From: Heliocybe sulcata
Taxonomy: Eukaryota > Basidiomycota > Agaricomycetes > Gloeophyllales > Gloeophyllaceae
Direction: 5' to 3'
DNA: 64,000 nucleotides
NCBI GenBank assembly: GCA_004369045.1
Contig: ML213527.1
Coordinates: 97,737-161,736, forward strand
The position numbers were made by a program, and so were the translations under genes. Of the stretch, positions 59,861-64,000 are shown one piece after another. Below the pieces are notes generated by a model. That model did not search any database. It was not told the DNA's origin and saw only the letters and a list, made by a program, of their open reading frames with translations. The stretch's first letter is position 1; every line of letters begins with the position of its first letter.

Positions 59861-60858
59861 GACCGAAGCGGTTCCATTGTCTATTCTGCTCCTGTGGCGG
59901 GCTCCCGTCAGTTTGAGAGGTAGGTTTCAATCAGGCTGTATCCTTGAACGCTTCGAATTATTCATCGCAGAGTCAAGACGCCATACCGAGGTTCTATCAA
60001 TCGTGCCGGAGACGTGCAGTATCCCGTCCAGAGCTGACTCCGTGGCCGCCAGGTCTAAGCTGTTGTTCCGGAATGGGCCAACAGAGCTGCTTTCTCGACT
60101 GTGGCCCCACCTTAGGAGAAGGAGACCCTGCAAGATATGGAGAAAGGAAGGAGATCGAGTCTCCTTCCCGAATTGAGCCTTACATGTTGATGTCCATTCA
60201 CTTCGACTAGCATGGACATCATTCACTGCCGACGACTTGCTTTCAAATCCCCGGTAGATGCACGACACGACTGTACACGTCCTGAGGTTTAATTACACAC
60301 ATCTCTTCTTATATACCCAACGGTGTGCCACTTTGGATGTAACCCTAGTGTGGATGCAAAAACATGCGGGACTCTTACTAGTCAATCTCTTCGGCGGAAG
60401 GCGCTACACTGCTGTAGACTTTGGGTATATCATATCTCAAAGCAAGTCGCACAAGGAATCTGGTTATGACGAGGCTATATCCAAACAGACACTTCATCTG
60501 AACGGTCGAGGTTTGTCAACCAGTTTACGATCTCGAGCCACAAATAGGCGCAGATATCATACAGCCGAGAAGCCACATCGGTGCTTTTCCGGTGCCTCCT
60601 CTGTAACCCTTTGCATGGGACGAAGTGAGAAATTATTTGTCCAGAGTAGATTGCTGCAGTTGCTTCAGCGTCTGTCGTACTTTTCACGACATCGCGATCA
60701 GGCGGACGTTCTCATCTGTCACTCTGTACTTCAATATCATACCGCTACTCGGTCACTGGTGGATCTGGCCGAGTTACACTTGTAACACAAATGACTGTTG
60801 GATCGTGGGGTATCCCTGTCTCGCACCTGTATTGACTGTACGCTGCGGCTGGGGTGCT
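59861..60858. other. region without a complete gene; F-box-like scrap near the end
   Basis: Mostly random ORFs. A frame at about 60610-60780 reads FSVCRTFHDIAIRRTFSSVT, resembling the post-F-box part of fungal F-box proteins, but no start, upstream exons or continuation is convincing (see findings). Confidence 0.4.
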
Positions 60859-61533
60859 TGTCGGAAAAATCTTAAATACCTTGCCTGGCATGACATGTCA
60901 TGATCTGGCCTGGTCAGGTCATCAGGTCGGAGATACCATGGTCAGATTCAAAAATGCATTATATCCCATGACCAGCCTGACAGAGCCTGACCAGCCTGGC
61001 GGAGCCTGATCAGGTCAGATCAGGGTATGCTTACAGGAACCGTAAAAGCTATTTCACCATTCTATGCGAACGTTAGCTGCTAGCATATTATATGTATACA
61101 CACCATTACAAACTACTATTGAGTTTAAACATCTATCCTATAGTACCAAACATGCCTACGATTACTGGCACACTGCGGAATCGAACAGCGCGCTACTGCG
61201 TGCCGGAGCCTGCGCATTACCACTAGACTACAACTGAACCAAAACTGAATGGTGTAAGCATCTTATCAAGACTCGCGCTGCCGCTGAGGCTGACCTGATG
61301 GGACGGTGCACTGGGTGCCGATGGTCTTCAGTATGCTTCATTGATGGGTTAATAGACTATAGGAGATAAGATACAATAGTAATAACAGATGAGTATATAC
61401 GTGGGGCCCGTGGATGACCATGCCTGACTCGGCCTGGTCAGTGCCTGATCATCCTGGAAACATAACCTGAGCAGGCCTGACAGGGCCGTCAGGCTTTATT
61501 ATGCCTGACCAGGCTTTTCGTACTTTTCCGACA
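60859..61533. mobile_element. MITE-like inverted-repeat element with GCCTGAC subterminal repeats
   Basis: The ends are inverted: TGTCGGAAAAATC on the left and, read from the right end inward, TGTCGGAAAAGTACG. Next to both ends lie clusters of GCCTGACC/GGTCAGGC motifs (about 60890-61030 and 61422-61520), in mirrored arrangement. The centre has no long ORF, but contains a tRNA-like relic. About 675 bp in total. The layout, short terminal inverted repeats plus subterminal short repeats, resembles non-autonomous hAT-like elements. No clear target-site duplication could be read. Confidence 0.6.
61166..61234 (-). repeat. tRNA-like relic inside the MITE-like element
   Basis: The minus strand has box A TAGTCTAGTGG (61220-61230) and box B GTTCGATTCC (about 61177-61186) with tRNA spacing. 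Stems do not pair well enough for a functional tRNA. Probable tRNA-derived SINE head or captured pseudogene. Confidence 0.45.
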
Positions 61534-62138
61534 CTGTGGCCATGCAGAGCAAGGATCACCTAATTAACAGATTGGACTAGGACCGCTTCGCGAAGGGAGC
61601 CTAGACAGTTTCTTACTCTGGGGAATCTGGTGTATGATATATACTAGTTGAATGATAACCAGGCGCGCAAAGATAGTTGGTACATATATACGACGGGAGA
61701 TGATGCAGATGCGGCATGTAAGGTTGAAATGGAAGTATCCAACAACATAATATTAATACTGCGTCGTGACCAGCACCTGCACTCAACGGTACTTGATGAA
61801 CAGCACTCACCTGGGCGTCGTCGTCCATGAGCATGAGCAGAAGTCAAGACGACATGTACTCACACGCGCACTCAAGTACTCAAGTTGTACATGAATAAAT
61901 ATTGGGACGCCGCCACGCCACCCGGTTCATAAATAGGAGCAAATAACTCGGGCGCGAGTGTTTCCAACTCCGAGCGTTAGCCTCTGTCTCTTGCTCTCTC
62001 TGCGTGCGTTACCTGTACAACACCAACACACCCCATCCAATCTTAACTTGTATGTGGTCCATCCTTTGCAAGATATTATTTGTAACAGGTATTCAGCAGT
62101 ATTGAAAGCGATATCGCCGAAGGTTGTAGCGAGCTAGT
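61534..62138. other. promoter side of the HCNGP-like gene, no gene seen
   Basis: AT-rich to about 61780. No conserved ORF. A TATA-like AAATAGGAGCAAATAA stretch occurs near 61933. Confidence 0.4.
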
Positions 62139-63384
62139 ATGCGCGGTGAGCGACCGTTCTCCGTTATAGTGCCGGCGTCCTGAAGCGTCCCGAGCAGGTC
62201 TCGTAGCATACGAAGACGGCTCTGGCAGCGAAAGCGAAGAGAATAGCAAGCGGTCTCGCACTTCACTTGATGTGAGAGTCTTCATCGCCGAGCACTCCCT
62301 TGGCCGTTTCCCTCTTTGCTGGCTGTCTCTTCCGTTTGGGCCAGGACTCTCACCATGGGACGTCGGATGCCTCGCCCGCCAAAGGTCAGTCTTTGATCTC
62401 TATCTCAGAGACGAGTGTGCTCAGGAGTATGGAAAAAGCCTCGCAAGATATACAAGTTACACGCCGGCAAGGGCACGCGCAGACTTATGGACGAACAAAT
62501 GTGGACGATATCGATACGCTTCGAAGCTCTGGGTCCCCCATGGATATAGGATCGCCGGCAGGACCGTCGTCTGGACCGGACAATCCCAGTGAAGCGGATG
62601 AATTGTCTCGTGTACGCCAACTACTGCGCCCGCCGCCTGTACAAGGCCTCGCAGACTGGGGAATACCAGCGGAGTCGACTGATCCATGTGACCCCGCCGT
62701 AGAGGTCTGCTGTCCTCGAATGTTTGAATCATTGTTGCCAGAGCTGAGGTGCACGCTTTCTAGGCCAAAGTAGCACAGTTCATCATGCTGAAGAAGGACG
62801 CAAAAAATCCGAAGCACTTCAATGACTCCCTTATGTCCAATCGATCGTTTCGAAATCCACATCTATATGCGAAACTCGTGGAGTTTGTGGATGTTGATGA
62901 AAGGGCGACGAACTTTCCAAGGAATATCTGGGATCCGAGTGACGTGAAAGACGAGTGGTATGCAGACCGTATCGGTACGTACATCCCCTTACGATTATCG
63001 GAAGCTATGTTAATGTCATTCTCCGTGTCCTGCCTCCGTATCTGTCCCTCCGCTGTCCCTCCGCATCTTCTTCGGCAATCGGGCTGTCGCTCCTGCCTTC
63101 TTTGCCGATAATATTGCATCTGCGTCTCGTTCTTGCCGCTGCGGCCTCGGTCCGTTCATTTAAAAGCCGAACTTCAAAAGACTCGTTCAGAGCAACAATC
63201 CCATAACTCAGGAAAACGCTCGCACATTGACTTCGCCGCTAGCAAATCCCAGGCGCCTCCCAGTGGTCCCCGTAGTACTGGTCGACCGCACGGTGGCAAA
63301 GATAGATTCCAGCCTTACGGGTCTTCCGGGCATGGGGGGCTTGATGCTGGACAGAAGAAGCGGGAGCGCAGCCGTTGGGGTTGA
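62139..63384 (+). CDS. HCNGP/SAP30BP-like nuclear regulator
   Basis: Nuclear protein of the HCNGP family (human SAP30BP), linked to transcriptional repression and splicing. Exon 1 is only ATGCGCG (62139-62145), joined to 62198-62271 to read [20 protein letters not shown], the usual acidic start. A third exon region from about 62350 carries [20 protein letters not shown], then, after an intron, [40 protein letters not shown] and [17 protein letters not shown], the core HCNGP domain. The last exon reads [10 protein letters not shown] and ends [10 protein letters not shown]. Exact borders of the third exon near 62350 and 62390 are uncertain. Confidence 0.87.
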
Positions 63385-64000
63385 TATCGTGATTCTTTGG
63401 TATCTAGCGCCGTCATAGTGAGCAATGACATGTCTTGTTTTCTATAAAATGGGCAGTCCACAGTATGAAGATTATCAGGGCACCTCGCCTGGGTGGCGGT
63501 GAGGCGTGCCGGATCCTCGTTGTTGCATTGGCTGCTTGGATCAGGTAACGTGGACGGTGCTAGCACAAGGTGAATTGTACAGTATTTGGATGGCTTTTCC
63601 AGTATCTGTAAGCCCAAGGAGTAGTTCCGGGGTTACCATACGATGCGTGATTTTGCTACAGATCATCCTGCCCAGTTTTGAGTTTGATATCGGGCCCTTC
63701 GGGTATGAAAGCCGTCGAGGCCATAAAGTTGAACAACTGAGGACGCCAGTGGCCACCCATCATGGCACCTATTCGTATAGGCTTCGTTGGGCTCTCTAAG
63801 ACTGGCTGGGCATCCTGGGCACTGGCTACGCCCCTGCTGCAACCGCCTCTATGCGAGTCCTACGTTTTGGCAGCCGTGTCAACCAGCAATCCCGCGTCAG
63901 CTGTACATCACACAATTGGCTACGATCTGGTATAGCACTGTATACCATATAGGGAATCCCAGTCGCGCCACGTGTTTACGAGTCATTGTATCATCTTACC
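63385..64000. other. right edge, no gene seen
   Basis: ORFs of 70-100 codons on both strands show no known motif. The window ends before any further gene could be recognised. Confidence 0.4.

Noticed and set aside
60258-60785. 175-codon plus-strand ORF
   Set aside because: Random-looking composition with no conserved motif. The only suggestive sequence in this stretch is in another frame.
61166-61234. Functional tRNA gene
   Set aside because: Box A and box B are present but acceptor, anticodon and T stems do not pair acceptably.

Overview
The window is nuclear DNA of a basidiomycete fungus, most likely a wood-inhabiting agaricomycete of the polypore type. This rests on dense intron-rich genes with 45-70 nt GT-AG introns, divergent gene pairs with very short promoters, and lineage-typical families: RTA1-like membrane proteins, a nuclease-plus-kinase Crinkler-type protein, degenerate HNH proteins, fungal F-box proteins, wax-synthase-like acyltransferases and DUF2855. 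Exon models were made by hand from splice signals. Where a residue count is given, the exon lengths add up to whole codons.

Region by region. 1-4.0 kb is an AT-rich island holding a broken or partial ORF and no confident gene. 4.0-18.4 kb is a conserved housekeeping block: a Fus3/Kss1-type MAP kinase, a CCCH zinc-finger protein, NOC4 (40S ribosome assembly), eIF2-alpha, mitochondrial ribosomal protein mL41, TSR3 (18S rRNA modification) and a Tup1-type co-repressor. 18.4-20.0 kb holds repeat relics. 20.1-30.7 kb is more lineage-specific: a tiny cysteine-rich secreted peptide, an F-box protein, a secreted RNase T2, a cytochrome P450 and an RTA1-like protein. 31-39.4 kb has the YVH1 phosphatase, a second RTA1-like gene in inverted orientation, another F-box protein, a spliceosomal DnaJ protein and a 126-residue orphan.

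39.4-46.5 kb is a rearranged accessory segment: a pseudokinase, a dead partial copy of a DUF2855 gene, an HNH-like protein with altered histidines and the intact DUF2855 gene, with dispersed repeats between them. 46.8-64 kb mixes core genes (RPC19, BUD13, an HCNGP/SAP30BP-like factor) with metabolic and effector-like genes (L-fuconate-dehydratase-like enolase, Crinkler-type kinase, wax-synthase-like acyltransferase, phytanoyl-CoA dioxygenase family protein). It also holds a small inverted-repeat transposon at about 60.86-61.53 kb.

Several core genes serve ribosome production and translation: NOC4, TSR3, RPC19 (RNA polymerases I and III), YVH1 (60S maturation in yeast), mL41 and eIF2-alpha. 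BUD13, the DnaJ protein and possibly the HCNGP-like factor relate to splicing. No bacterial-type operon, CRISPR array, intact rRNA gene or convincing functional tRNA gene was seen.
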